This document shows, in pieces, positions 18,807-27,446 of a DNA stretch of 64,000 nt. Position numbers and translations under genes: made by a program. The notes beneath the pieces are model-generated. The model was not told the DNA's origin and made no database searches. It worked only from the letters and a program-made list of their open reading frames with translations. The stretch covers positions 30,545 through 94,544 of the forward strand of contig CAZDZO010000001.1 in the NCBI GenBank assembly GCA_964509975.1. Reading direction: 5' to 3'. Origin of the DNA: CAZVBV01 sp964509975 (GTDB lineage Bacteria; Patescibacteriota; Gracilibacteria; UBA4473). Positions within the stretch are counted from its first letter, which is position 1. Each line of letters starts with the position of its first letter.

Positions 18807-18948
18807 TGAGTTTATTATTATTGTTCCTTCCTTTTTTTACAATAGTTCTTTAAAACGGAAGTGAAACGGCGCCATCTCACCTGAACTTTCTAACTATTTA
18901 TTTGCAATACTCTTGCATTTTCCAAAAACTTTGCTAGGTTCGATTTCG

Positions 18949-19374
18949 ATGGATTTTTTAACCCAATCCGAACTGGCTTTTGTGCAAAAGAGATGGCGAC
19001 TCACTGCCGGTGTTCGCAATGTTGTACAAATTCTTTCACTTGCGACAACCCCCTTGTCGGTGCAGGATGTTGGGAACATATTAAAGGAACAAAATCATCC
19101 CGTTGATGCGACTACAATTTATCGTATTTTCGAGCGACTCAAAAAATGCCATCTTATTCACACACTTCATGAAGGTCGCTTTGTAAAATGTTCTGATATA
19201 ACAAACCAAAAAGCACATCATTTTTTACGTTGCACAAAATGTAATGGGGTAGAAGAAATTTTTCTTGATTATCAAAAATCCATTGCTTCTCAATTAGCTA
19301 CTGAAAAAAACTTTTTATTAATTGATGTCGATCTCGAATTTTGGGGAATCTGTCAGGGTTGTACACAAAAATAG
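18949..19374 (+). CDS. Fur-family metalloregulator
   Basis: 141-aa helix-turn-helix repressor of the Fur/Zur/PerR family. The winged helix covers residues ~15-80 (PVDATTIYRIFERLKKCHLI). The dimerisation part carries HHFLRCTKCNGVEEI and a C-terminal CQGC pair, consistent with a structural Cys4 zinc site. Which metal it senses cannot be told. An earlier ATG at 18913 overlaps a TTGCAT...TGCTAGGTT promoter, so 18949 is the better start. No obvious Fur box or transporter target is adjacent. Confidence 0.85.
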   Translation: MDFLTQSELAFVQKRWRLTAGVRNVVQILSLATTPLSVQDVGNILKEQNHPVDATTIYRIFERLKKCHLIHTLHEGRFVKCSDITNQKAHHFLRCTKCNGVEEIFLDYQKSIASQLATEKNFLLIDVDLEFWGICQGCTQK

Positions 19375-19387
19375 TTCAACCATCGCA

Positions 19388-19415
19388 TTGACTTTTGCGA
19401 AGTCTTTTGTAGAAT
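19388..19415 (+). promoter_or_regulatory. Promoter of rny
   Basis: TTGACT (19388-19393), 16-nt spacer, TAGAAT (19410-19415). Transcription would start near 19422, leaving a leader of about 95 nt before the RNase Y start. Confidence 0.65.
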
Positions 19416-19458
19416 ACCTTTAGAGAATTTACCTTTTTCTCAAGATACGACTTAGATT

Positions 19459-19509
19459 ATGAAAAACTTACCTTCCTTTCTCCTCATCTCTTTGCATGCA
19501 GGAGGATAA
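19459..19509 (+). CDS. Possible 16-codon upstream ORF in the rny leader
   Basis: MKNLPSFLLISLHAGG then TAA, located in the transcribed leader of rny. Its last codons contain the AGGAGG (19500-19505) that would serve as the Shine-Dalgarno for GTG 19516, so translation of the short ORF could occlude or expose that site. Very short; may be chance. Confidence 0.25.
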   Translation: MKNLPSFLLISLHAGG

Positions 19510-19515
19510 TTTTCA

Positions 19516-21102
19516 GTGACGTATTTGAGAGAGAGGGTTTTTATTTACACCCTTTTCTCCATGGAAATGATTATTGCCGGAATCGGCGGTTTATTGCTCG
19601 GAGGCGGGATCAGCTTCGCTGTTTTTCGTCCCAAAACCAAGCAAATAGAATCGCACGCTCGACAGGAAGCTGATCGAGTACGAAAAAGGGCAGAGCAAGA
19701 AAGTGATCGAACTCTTTCTGATGCTCGTGCGCATGCCCAAAAATTGCGCCAACAAGCTCAAGATGAAGAGACAAAATCTCGTCAACGAATTGACAATCTG
19801 CAAGCACAGGCTGATGAACGTGTTTCTAAACGAGAACAGGTTCTCGAACAAAAAGTAGAACGAACAGAAGAAGCAAAAGAAAAATACGACCACGCCATTG
19901 AGCAATACGCAAAACAAAAAGAAGAGTTTCAAAAAGGGCTCGACAAACAAAATGAGGAACTTGAACGAGTTGCTAAATTGTCCAAAGACGAGGCAAAAAA
20001 AGAACTTTTTGATCGAATGGAAAAACAAGTCGATGAAGAACTTGCTGATACTCTTCATAAAAAAGTCGAACTCATGAGACAAAATGCGGACGAAGAAGCC
20101 GCGAATGTTATCGTACAATCCGTTCAACGGTTTGCCTCTACAACAACAAATGAAAATACCACTACTGTTGTGAAAATTGATAGCGAAGATATCAAAGGAA
20201 AAATAATCGGTCGGGAAGGTCGAAATATTAATGCCTTTGAAATGATGACGGGAGTCGATGTTATTATCGATGATGCCCCCGGAACCGTAACAATTTCAAG
20301 TTTCGATATGTTCCGTCGGTACATCGCCAAAATTGCTTTGGAAAACTTAATCAAGGACGGTCGAATTCACCCATCACGAATTGAGGAATCTGTTAAAAAA
20401 GCTCAAGACAGTGCCGACAAGCTTATTTTAGAAATTGGACAAAAAGCCTGCCAAGACTTGGGAATTGCAAACTTATATTCAGAGCCTATTTTGAAATTGA
20501 TTGGACGACTTCGGTTTCGAACATCCTACGGACAAAATGTTTTGAGCCACTCTATTGAAGTGGCTTACATTTCCGAAGCTATTGCAACTCAGCTTGGAGG
20601 AAGTGTTGATCCAGAAGTTTGTAAAAAAGCAGGACTCTTGCACGATATCGGAAAAGCCGTTTCTCATGAAGTCGAAGGGGGACACGCTATTATCGGAACT
20701 GAAATTCTTGAGAAGTTTGGCGTCGATAAACGGGTTATCACTGCCATGAAATCTCATCATGAAGATTTTCCTTATGAATCAATTGAAGCAAGAATCTTGC
20801 AAGCCGCCGATGCGATTAGTGCCTCTCGACCAGGCGCTCGACGAGAAACTTTGGAGAAATACATTAAACGTCTGAAGGAACTCGAATCAATCGCTGGAAG
20901 CTTCTCAGGTGTTGAGAAGGTGTATGCCATTCAAGCAGGGCGCGAAGTACGTGTGTTTGTGAATGCCAAAGAAGTCGACGACAAAAAAGCAGAAAAACTT
21001 GCCTACGAAGTCGCTCGAAAAATTGAAAAAGATTGTGATTACCCAGGAGAGGTAAAAGTTGCCATTTTGCGCGAAAATCGATTCGAAGGAATCGCGAAGT
21101 AA
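19516..21102 (+). CDS. rny: Ribonuclease Y
   Basis: Membrane-anchored endoribonuclease that initiates mRNA decay. An N-terminal transmembrane helix (IIAGIGGLLLGGGISFAVF) is followed by a long coiled coil (~60-200), a KH domain with GKIIGREGRNI, and an HD domain with HSIEVAYISE and LLHDIGKAVSHE. GTG 19516 is preceded by AGGAGG with 10-nt spacing (528 aa). ATG 19561 (513 aa) begins at the helix as in most homologues but has no Shine-Dalgarno; both are possible. Terminated by a very strong hairpin at 21110-21141 shared with trmB. Confidence 0.93.
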   Translation: MTYLRERVFIYTLFSMEMIIAGIGGLLLGGGISFAVFRPKTKQIESHARQEADRVRKRAEQESDRTLSDARAHAQKLRQQAQDEETKSRQRIDNLQAQADERVSKREQVLEQKVERTEEAKEKYDHAIEQYAKQKEEFQKGLDKQNEELERVAKLSKDEAKKELFDRMEKQVDEELADTLHKKVELMRQNADEEAANVIVQSVQRFASTTTNENTTTVVKIDSEDIKGKIIGREGRNINAFEMMTGVDVIIDDAPGTVTISSFDMFRRYIAKIALENLIKDGRIHPSRIEESVKKAQDSADKLILEIGQKACQDLGIANLYSEPILKLIGRLRFRTSYGQNVLSHSIEVAYISEAIATQLGGSVDPEVCKKAGLLHDIGKAVSHEVEGGHAIIGTEILEKFGVDKRVITAMKSHHEDFPYESIEARILQAADAISASRPGARRETLEKYIKRLKELESIAGSFSGVEKVYAIQAGREVRVFVNAKEVDDKKAEKLAYEVARKIEKDCDYPGEVKVAILRENRFEGIAK

Positions 21103-21109
21103 GTTATTT

Positions 21110-21148
21110 AGGATCCGGATCCCCCTAGGGATCCGGATCCTATTTTTT
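21110..21148. terminator. Strong terminator between convergent rny and trmB
   Basis: A perfect 13-bp stem, 21110-21122 with 21129-21141, and a 6-nt loop. It is built from tandem GGATCC units (four BamHI sites) and followed by a T6 run on the plus strand. The distal arm overlaps the trmB stop codon. Confidence 0.85.
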
Positions 21149-21736
21149 GAATCGCATCCTCCATACATCCGCCCCCTCCTTTGTCTTGGCCTGCTCCCAG
21201 TCTGTTTGAGTTTCGTAAGGTGAAACTGAGAACTTTTCAATTTTTGAATAAGGAGACGCTTCTACCACTTCCAAAGTTTCATTAAAAAGAAACTCTTGAT
21301 CTGTCTGGAAGATAAATTCTGTTTTGTCATTCAACCAGCTCGAACAATTTGTAAGGAATTTTGAATTAATAAATCGTCGTTTCTTGTGTTTTTCTTTGAA
21401 CCATGGATCGGGGAAGTTGACGAAAATCTCCTCAACGAACGCTTTTTCTTTTTGGCATGGCTCGACGATCGCACGAAAGTTTCGCCCTGCGTCTCCGTCG
21501 AACACGACGACATTTTTTGAATCGGCGAACTTTGTTCTGAGTTTCTCCGCGAGAGGAACTCTAATCTCAAAGACGATGAAATTTTTCTCAGGAAATCTCT
21601 CAATCAAAGCTTCTACGAATTCTCCCTTGCACGCTCCGACGTCGATAATAATGGGCTTATCATTTCCAAACCCCGCAAAGGAAAATTCCTTTGTGATCGC
21701 GAGTGGATTTACATGAGGACGAATTCGTTTTGGCAT
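21140..21736 (-). CDS. trmB: tRNA (guanine-N7-)-methyltransferase
   Basis: Methylates G46 of tRNA with SAM. SAM-binding segment IIIDVGACKGEFVEAL near residue 30, and the TrmB signature FVNFPDPWFKEKHKKRRF around residue 107. A C-terminal specificity segment ends ADVWRMRFKK. Length 198 aa is normal. On its strand TACACT (plus 21744-21749) lies 7 nt before the ATG, another leaderless layout. The stop falls inside the terminator stem shared with rny. Confidence 0.92.
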   Translation of the reverse strand: MPKRIRPHVNPLAITKEFSFAGFGNDKPIIIDVGACKGEFVEALIERFPEKNFIVFEIRVPLAEKLRTKFADSKNVVVFDGDAGRNFRAIVEPCQKEKAFVEEIFVNFPDPWFKEKHKKRRFINSKFLTNCSSWLNDKTEFIFQTDQEFLFNETLEVVEASPYSKIEKFSVSPYETQTDWEQAKTKEGADVWRMRFKK

Positions 21737-21755
21737 CGGGGAGAGTGTAAGAATT

Positions 21756-21783
21756 TTGACAAAAAAGAAAACCTCGCTACCCT
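21756..21783 (+). promoter_or_regulatory. Promoter of a short transcription unit
   Basis: TTGACA (21756-21761), 16-nt spacer, TACCCT (21778-21783). An ATG begins 8 nt later. The unit ends at a terminator at 21889-21911. Confidence 0.55.
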
Positions 21784-21789
21784 TCTCCT

Positions 21790-21911
21790 CGATGAATAAT
21801 TTAATTGCGACCTATAGTTGGTGGACAGACGAAACGTCTGAGGTCGCAGTGAATATTTAAATCCCCCACACAAATCTAAATATTTTCTCCGGCCTCTGGC
21901 TGGTTTTTTTT
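21790..21911 (+). ncRNA. Candidate small RNA or Trp-Trp leader-peptide unit
   Basis: About 120 nt between the promoter at 21756 and a terminator (CCGGCC tct GGCTGG, then T8, 21889-21911). It encodes a 22-codon ORF (21792-21860) whose peptide contains SWW, that is two adjacent Trp codons. It also folds: GCGACC and GGTCGC enclose CAGAC-gaaac-GTCTG, and an AATATTTA/TAAATATT stem follows. Tandem Trp codons upstream of a terminator recall a trp-type attenuator, but no Trp gene follows; the next gene is an unknown 76-aa protein at 22009. It could instead be a standalone small RNA. Confidence 0.4.
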
Positions 21912-22008
21912 GATCTGAATCAAGGCACAGCCTTCGTTTCCGGTCTTGCTCTTTTTGTTATCGGAGTCAATTAAGAAATTTTTTAGAAACCTTTTAAATA
22001 ATATTGTT

Positions 22009-22239
22009 ATGAATCTTACACAAAATCAATCTCTTCAAATTGCTACGAAATTTAACGTTTCAAAAGAAGAAGTTTTTAATCTTTTTAATCAGGGAAACAT
22101 TGAACGAACTCAATTTTTCCAAATGGCACAACGCAGATCAATGACAAGTTGGGAACGATTTTTGCAAAAAATTACAATTGCAAGTTCTCACTCAAACAAC
22201 ATCAAACCTATTTTAAACACTGCCTGGCTCCTCGATTAA
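22009..22239 (+). CDS. Hypothetical small protein, 76 aa
   Basis: Not recognised. Starts MNLTQNQSLQIATKF with Asn/Gln-rich, mostly helical sequence; the segment FNVSKEEVFNLFNQGNIER looks like a helix-turn-helix or UBA-like pair of helices. ATG 22009 is preferred to the in-frame 21946 start because conserved-looking sequence begins there and an AT-rich -10 region lies just before. It follows the candidate attenuator at 21790-21911. Confidence 0.45.
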   Translation: MNLTQNQSLQIATKFNVSKEEVFNLFNQGNIERTQFFQMAQRRSMTSWERFLQKITIASSHSNNIKPILNTAWLLD

Positions 22240-22410
22240 CAAAAATGCATGGTCCTCGTATTCTTTCACAAGAACAACGGGGGCCTTTTTTATTGACGAG
22301 AAATCGCTCTCGCAGTACGATAAAAATGAAATGATAACAACTTCTCTTGGAAATCGACCAGTCGGAAAAGGACGAAAAGAAGTTTAAAAAAACTCGAATT
22401 TTTTGTATTC

Positions 22411-22431
22411 TCTCGTAGCGAAACTACGAGA
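22411..22431 (+). promoter_or_regulatory. Perfect hairpin in the glyA 5' leader
   Basis: TCTCGTAG - CGAAA - CTACGAGA, an 8-bp perfect stem. A TATTCT hexamer ends just before it, so the hairpin would be at the very 5' end of the glyA mRNA, 26 nt before the ATG. It could stabilise the transcript or be an operator. Confidence 0.5.
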
Positions 22432-22456
22432 TTTTCGTTTATTACTTCTCTCAATT

Positions 22457-23734
22457 ATGACAACTCAACAATCAATACCTTTTCTCGAAAAAAGCGATCC
22501 CCAAATCGCCGATGCCATCCGTGGCGAAGAACAAAGAGAATCCGAAGGACTCGAGCTCATCCCCAGTGAAAACTATGTTTCCAGGGCCGTGCTTGAAGCC
22601 GACGGGTCCGTCTTTACAAACAAATACTCTGAAGGATACCCAGGACGTCGATATTATGGCGGACAGGACTACACAGACGTCATTGAACGTCTTGCAATTG
22701 AACGAGCGTGTAAATTGTTTAATTGTAAATTTGCCAATGTGCAACCACTCTCTGGAGCGCCAGCGAATGTAGCCATGTATTTTGCACTCCTTGAACCAGG
22801 AGACACTATTCTTGGCATGGATCTCAGTCATGGGGGGCACCTCACTCATGGTCATCCTGTGACACATCTGGCGAAGATTTTTAACTTCGTGCGATATAAA
22901 ATGAAAGATCCTGATACAGGAGAAATCGATTACGAAGCTCTTCGCAAAACAGCACTCAAAGAAAAACCAAAAATGATTCTCGCTGGGTTTTCTGCCTACA
23001 GCCGAGAACTCGATTACAAGAAGTTTGTTGATATTGCGAAAGAAGTGGGAGCGGTTACGGTTGCCGATATGGCACATATTGCAGGACTGATTGCCGGAAA
23101 AGCTGTACGAAATCCTTTTGATGATGGATTTGATGTTATTACAACAACTACTCATAAAACATTGCGTGGTCCTCGTGGAGGAATGATTCTTACAAGAGAG
23201 AGTGAAGAAATTGCAAAAAAAATTGATAAATCGGTATTTCCAGGATTTCAAGGGGGACCACACATGCATCTGATTGCGGCGAAAGCTGTGGCCTTCGGAG
23301 AAGCTTTGACTCCTGCCTTTGCAGAATATGCACAACAGATTTTGAAGAATGCAAAAGCCATGGAAAAGGTTTTCTTGGATAATGGAGTACGACTTTTGGG
23401 AGGAGGGACGTCTAATCACTTGCTTTTAGCTGATGTATTTGGAAGTTTAGGCGTAACTGGAAAAGAAGCGCAAACCGTGCTTGATGAAGTTGGAATGACA
23501 CTCAATATGAATTCTATTGCCGATGATCCACGAAAGCCACTCGATCCATCTGGGATTCGCTTTGGAACTCCTGCAATTACAACACGAGGGCTTAAAGAAC
23601 CACATTGTGCTCGCGTCGCTGAACTCATGATTGAAGTGTTGAAAGACAAAGACAATCCGATACTGAAAAAACGTGTTCGTGAAGAAATCAGAGATCTCTG
23701 TCTCAGGTTTCCGATTCCAGACACGATGATTTAA
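22457..23734 (+). CDS. glyA: Serine hydroxymethyltransferase
   Basis: PLP enzyme interconverting serine and glycine with transfer of a one-carbon unit to folate. 425 aa. The PLP lysine is in the segment TTTTHKTLRGPRGG near residue 233. Substrate-binding ELIPSENYVS near 32, and YPGRRYYGG near 60. Start at 22457 matches the family N-terminus (PQIADAI.GEEQRE). Tail-to-tail with the methyltransferase at 23744, 9 nt apart. Confidence 0.97.
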   Translation: MTTQQSIPFLEKSDPQIADAIRGEEQRESEGLELIPSENYVSRAVLEADGSVFTNKYSEGYPGRRYYGGQDYTDVIERLAIERACKLFNCKFANVQPLSGAPANVAMYFALLEPGDTILGMDLSHGGHLTHGHPVTHLAKIFNFVRYKMKDPDTGEIDYEALRKTALKEKPKMILAGFSAYSRELDYKKFVDIAKEVGAVTVADMAHIAGLIAGKAVRNPFDDGFDVITTTTHKTLRGPRGGMILTRESEEIAKKIDKSVFPGFQGGPHMHLIAAKAVAFGEALTPAFAEYAQQILKNAKAMEKVFLDNGVRLLGGGTSNHLLLADVFGSLGVTGKEAQTVLDEVGMTLNMNSIADDPRKPLDPSGIRFGTPAITTRGLKEPHCARVAELMIEVLKDKDNPILKKRVREEIRDLCLRFPIPDTMI

Positions 23735-23743
23735 AGAAAGTTT

Positions 23744-24280
23744 TTACTTCTCGTATACATAAATCTTATCCTTTCCAACCTGCACAACATGTGTAGGTTG
23801 TAAGGATGTAAATGGGAATCCATGTGAAATGATTCGACACCCCGTGGGAAGTTCGGCCCATTTTTCTGTATAGATTTTATCTATCACTTTGGGAAACAAG
23901 TAGCAAAAAATTACATCCGCATCCGATAAGTTTGCTGTGAAAAAATCCTGCGAGTAAAACTGAATATTCTTTTTGAGAAAGAAATTTTTTATTCGCGCGA
24001 ACCAAATCGCTGGTCTCACAAGATCGTATCCGAAACATTTCACGTCTCCTGAAGAATTTTTTGCAACTTCAAACAAAATCGCCCCCACTCCACATCCTAA
24101 GTCATATATTGTCTTCCCTGGATGGATAGCTGCAAGTTCAACCATTTTTTGCGCAGTTTTTTTTGAAGTGGAAACAAGCGGTGCTCCGTAATGGAAAAAT
24201 CCCCACAGCATCCAAACACTAAAAATAAGTGCTCCGAGGAGAATGATTCCGAAAATCAGTAAGAAAATATTTGTTATCAT
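23744..24280 (-). CDS. Membrane-anchored SAM methyltransferase
   Basis: 178 aa. N-terminal membrane helix (residues ~3-28), then a class I SAM-binding motif (TIYDLGCGVGAILFEVAK near 60) and a conserved acidic loop DADVIFCYLFP. The layout resembles the FAM173/ATPSc-KMT type of membrane-bound lysine methyltransferases; the substrate here is unknown. The ATG overlaps the helicase stop (ATGA), so translation is coupled to the helicase gene. An in-frame start 18 nt upstream is possible but lies inside that gene. Confidence 0.75.
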   Translation of the reverse strand: MITNIFLLIFGIILLGALIFSVWMLWGFFHYGAPLVSTSKKTAQKMVELAAIHPGKTIYDLGCGVGAILFEVAKNSSGDVKCFGYDLVRPAIWFARIKNFFLKKNIQFYSQDFFTANLSDADVIFCYLFPKVIDKIYTEKWAELPTGCRIISHGFPFTSLQPTHVVQVGKDKIYVYEK

Positions 24281-27231
24281 TGTCCAAAATTTTGCCAATA
24301 ATCAATTTCTGTATCGTTCTCAACGTTGGAAACAAATGGGAATTCTAAATTCTGTACTTTTTGGTGTGCTTTTTTTAGCTCTCCAATAACTTGCGCTCGA
24401 TCTTCTTCTGATACTTCCAATTGCCGTTGTCCAATTTTTCCCGTGTGGTCACCTGCAGTAAGAAATTCAAGTTCGCAGACATCAACGTTCCACCCAAGGT
24501 CTTTGCTGTTGCGTGCTAAAAGATCGTAAAAAACAAGCTGTCTCCACAAAGATTCTCCTTTGGTAATGGCTCGTGGTTTCCCTGATTTGTAGTCGACGAT
24601 TTTGACTTTCGTTTTTTCTGAATTAAAAAAATCAACGCGATCTATTTTTCCAGTGATCCGAATATCATCTATTGCAGGAGAATATTTACTGAACGCAAAC
24701 TCAATCAAAGAATCTTCTTTGAAGGTTTCTTTTCGTTTCTCGTGATAATTCTCCAAGACTTCTTTTCCGTGGTCTAACCATTTTTCAAATTCCTTTTTTT
24801 CTAAATTTTGCCCTCGCAATGCTCGTTCAAATTCGTTGATAAGAAATTCTTGTGTGGGCAATTCTTTCGTTCGTTTATAATTTTCCAAGAAACGTTCAAG
24901 TGCTTCATGGAGAGCCACTCCGAGTGCAAGCTGAGGAAGCGGGCGACGCGGAAATCGAAGTAATCTTTGATAGAGGAATTTCCGTGGACAATCCAAATAG
25001 GTCTGCAAACTCGTTGCCGACCAAACGAAATCTTTCACTCTTGCTTGAAGAATTTCTTTTTCTTGAGCAGTAAAAAGCGGTTGTTCCTTTGTCGAAAGAA
25101 AAACCGGAATTAGTTTTTGAACCAACTCTTCTGTTTCATCTCGCGGAAGCATTTCACAGATTGAATCAGGGATTTCGTGCCAAAATTGTGATGGATTTTT
25201 TTCTCGTCCTGAGAAATCTGTCACACTGTAGGACAAGAAAATTTCTTTTCTCGCTCGGGTCATCGCTACAAAAAACAAACGTCGTTCATCCTCATTCTCG
25301 TCGTGCTCTTCGTGAAAAAGTTGTGGCAATGCAATACCGTTTCTGGCTCTATTATTCCCCCATACTCGATCAAGCAATCCTGGAAGAAAGACCACATCAA
25401 ACTCTCGCCCCTTCGATCCATGGGCAGTAAGAATGTGAACCGCTCTTTGATCAGCGGGAAGGGAATTTGGTCGAACCGGAATATTTAATTGTGCATGAAG
25501 TTCAATCCGCTCAAGAAGTGTTGGAAGATTTTCGCATTTTTGTTCCCGCGCCCATTCGATGAATTTCCGAATCATCTGCCAATCTTCTGATGATGTTTCG
25601 TTGTCTTTTTGTGAAAGAAATTCAGCGAGTCCTGATTCGTATAATAATTTTTCAATCAACACTTCTGGACGACAGTGCCAGAATTGTTGACGAGCATTTA
25701 TGATGAGATCAAAGATTCTTTTCAATGATTCGTCTCTCTTCGATTCCTCTTCTAGGAGCGCAATAACAGAGTCTTTCTCCTTGTCCCGTTTGAGTGAAAG
25801 TTGCAGTAATTTTTCTCCCGAAATCCCAAAGAATTGTGTATGCAGAAGCTCCATCATTTTTTCGTCATTTCGCGGATCGGCGAATATTTCCAGCATGAGG
25901 ATTAGAATCCTGATCCATTGATCTTCAAATATGTTTTGAAAAATTTGAGCCGAAACCGGAATCCCAAACTTCGGGAGTTCACGTGCGATTTCCAAAACCT
26001 CTGCATTTTTTCTGCACAAAATAGCAATTTCCCCAGGAGGTATTCCGTTTTTTAAAGCCCCCTGAATGCGTTCTACGAGAAAACCAAGCTCACTTAATCG
26101 TGCCCCAAACACTGCCTTGTGAATCGTGCCTGTGAAATCTTTATTTGTTCCACTCGCGGTTAATTTTTTATCCGCATCGGCTCGGGTTTTATTATTGGCA
26201 ATGGAGGCAAAAGCTCCGTCTAAGATAGTTTGAGCGGATCGGTAATTTTCAGTGAGGGTTATTTGCTGGTGAGAAGGGAATTGTTTTTGGAATTCAAAAA
26301 TGTTCTCCACACTTGCTCCCTGAAACCGATAAATAGCCTGATCATCGTCTCCCACGGCGAAAATATTGGGGTCGTCCTGAAAATCACTGAGCGCCCATAG
26401 GAGCTCGTTTTGTACAGAATTGGTGTCTTGGTACTCATCGATCAAAACCCATTGAAATCGCTCCGCTAAATCGAGTCTCAAATTTTCATTTTTCTTCACT
26501 TCGCCAATCACCCACATGAGCTGATCATCAAAATCAAAGAAGCCTTTTTCTTTCATCTTCGCTTCGTACACATCCCAGAAGTCAGCCAACTCTTCCATTC
26601 TTCGAATCTTTCGATCAATCTCTTCTCGTTTTTTGGGTTTGAAATCCCCAACATTAAATTCTCCGAATTTTCGTTTGTAGAAATTTTCTGGATCTTCTTC
26701 GAGTCGTTTCTTTTCATCGGGAATCAGTGTACGAAGAGTCTGTGCGGAAATGTTTTCTCGTTTGAGCTTTGAAATAGCCATGAGAATGTCGTGTCTAAAT
26801 ATAAAGTCATCCCAGACACTGGAGAAAAATTCCCATTTTTTTGATCGTACTGCATCTTGAAAAGCGAGTGCTTTTTGCAGATCGTCAGCGATTTCTCGGG
26901 TTCCTCGTAGGTTTTCAAAATACTCTGGATATTCATCCATTACCCACTGACAAAACCCATGAAATGTTGAAATTTTTACCTTGTACGCTTCATTCCCGAT
27001 GCCTGATTGAAGCCGATCTCGCATTTCGGTCGCTCCAGCTTCAGTGAAAGTAAGGCACAAAATATTATGCGCGTGCGCCCCCACGTCTTGCTGGAGGAGG
27101 TGCGCGATGCGTGCTGTTAAAAGGTGTGTTTTCCCTGTTCCTGGACCCGCTAAAACCAAAACCTGTCCGTAGACTTTTTCCACCGCTTTGCGTTGGGCGG
27201 GATTAAGGTTTTTGAGAAAATCATTCTTCAT
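24277..27231 (-). CDS. UvrD/Rep-type helicase fused to a RecB-like nuclease
   Basis: 984 aa. Superfamily 1A helicase: Walker A AGPGTGKTHLL near residue 32, DEXX-box LIDEYQDTNSVQ near 257, motif III DDDQAIYRFQG, motif V HGSKGREFDVVFL, and motif VI AMTRARKEIFLSYS. A C-terminal PD-(D/E)XK nuclease domain (from ~760) has KIVDYKSGKPRA, the catalytic D-x-K segment, and several Cys residues. The domain order is like AddA or the stand-alone UvrD-PDDEXK proteins of CPR bacteria. Likely role: recombinational repair or end processing. A separate partner subunit is not adjacent. Confidence 0.9.
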   Translation of the reverse strand: MKNDFLKNLNPAQRKAVEKVYGQVLVLAGPGTGKTHLLTARIAHLLQQDVGAHAHNILCLTFTEAGATEMRDRLQSGIGNEAYKVKISTFHGFCQWVMDEYPEYFENLRGTREIADDLQKALAFQDAVRSKKWEFFSSVWDDFIFRHDILMAISKLKRENISAQTLRTLIPDEKKRLEEDPENFYKRKFGEFNVGDFKPKKREEIDRKIRRMEELADFWDVYEAKMKEKGFFDFDDQLMWVIGEVKKNENLRLDLAERFQWVLIDEYQDTNSVQNELLWALSDFQDDPNIFAVGDDDQAIYRFQGASVENIFEFQKQFPSHQQITLTENYRSAQTILDGAFASIANNKTRADADKKLTASGTNKDFTGTIHKAVFGARLSELGFLVERIQGALKNGIPPGEIAILCRKNAEVLEIARELPKFGIPVSAQIFQNIFEDQWIRILILMLEIFADPRNDEKMMELLHTQFFGISGEKLLQLSLKRDKEKDSVIALLEEESKRDESLKRIFDLIINARQQFWHCRPEVLIEKLLYESGLAEFLSQKDNETSSEDWQMIRKFIEWAREQKCENLPTLLERIELHAQLNIPVRPNSLPADQRAVHILTAHGSKGREFDVVFLPGLLDRVWGNNRARNGIALPQLFHEEHDENEDERRLFFVAMTRARKEIFLSYSVTDFSGREKNPSQFWHEIPDSICEMLPRDETEELVQKLIPVFLSTKEQPLFTAQEKEILQARVKDFVWSATSLQTYLDCPRKFLYQRLLRFPRRPLPQLALGVALHEALERFLENYKRTKELPTQEFLINEFERALRGQNLEKKEFEKWLDHGKEVLENYHEKRKETFKEDSLIEFAFSKYSPAIDDIRITGKIDRVDFFNSEKTKVKIVDYKSGKPRAITKGESLWRQLVFYDLLARNSKDLGWNVDVCELEFLTAGDHTGKIGQRQLEVSEEDRAQVIGELKKAHQKVQNLEFPFVSNVENDTEIDYWQNFGQ

Positions 27232-27295
27232 CGCGAGGACAATATCAAAAATTTTAAATTATAACACCCCCCAACCCCCTCTTAAAAACCCCTTG

Positions 27296-27430
27296 GTCAT
27301 TCTAGCTTGCCCAGAATCGGTTCAGTTTATATCATGCTTTCAGAGAATACGAAGAATTTTTGTCCGTTTCGCGCTAACGCTTAATCACTACTTCCAAGTA
27401 TTCATCCAATTCCGGTCAAGCCGGAATGAC
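27296..27430. mobile_element. 135-bp MITE-like element with palindromic ends
   Basis: Ends are 23-nt inverted repeats (27296-27318 and 27408-27430), each itself a stem (core CCGG-TCAAG-CCGG at the right end). The same ends and subterminal sequence flank the GIY-YIG gene at 52172-52587, so this looks like an internally deleted copy. It lies just upstream of the DUF192 lipoprotein gene. The rest of the 27232-27446 gap shows no gene. Confidence 0.6.
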
Positions 27431-27446
27431 TGAATTTACCCCACAC

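Noticed and set aside
21790..21911. 6S or SRP RNA
   Set aside because: Too short and lacks the SRP GGAA-type tetraloop motif or a 6S-like long bulged hairpin.
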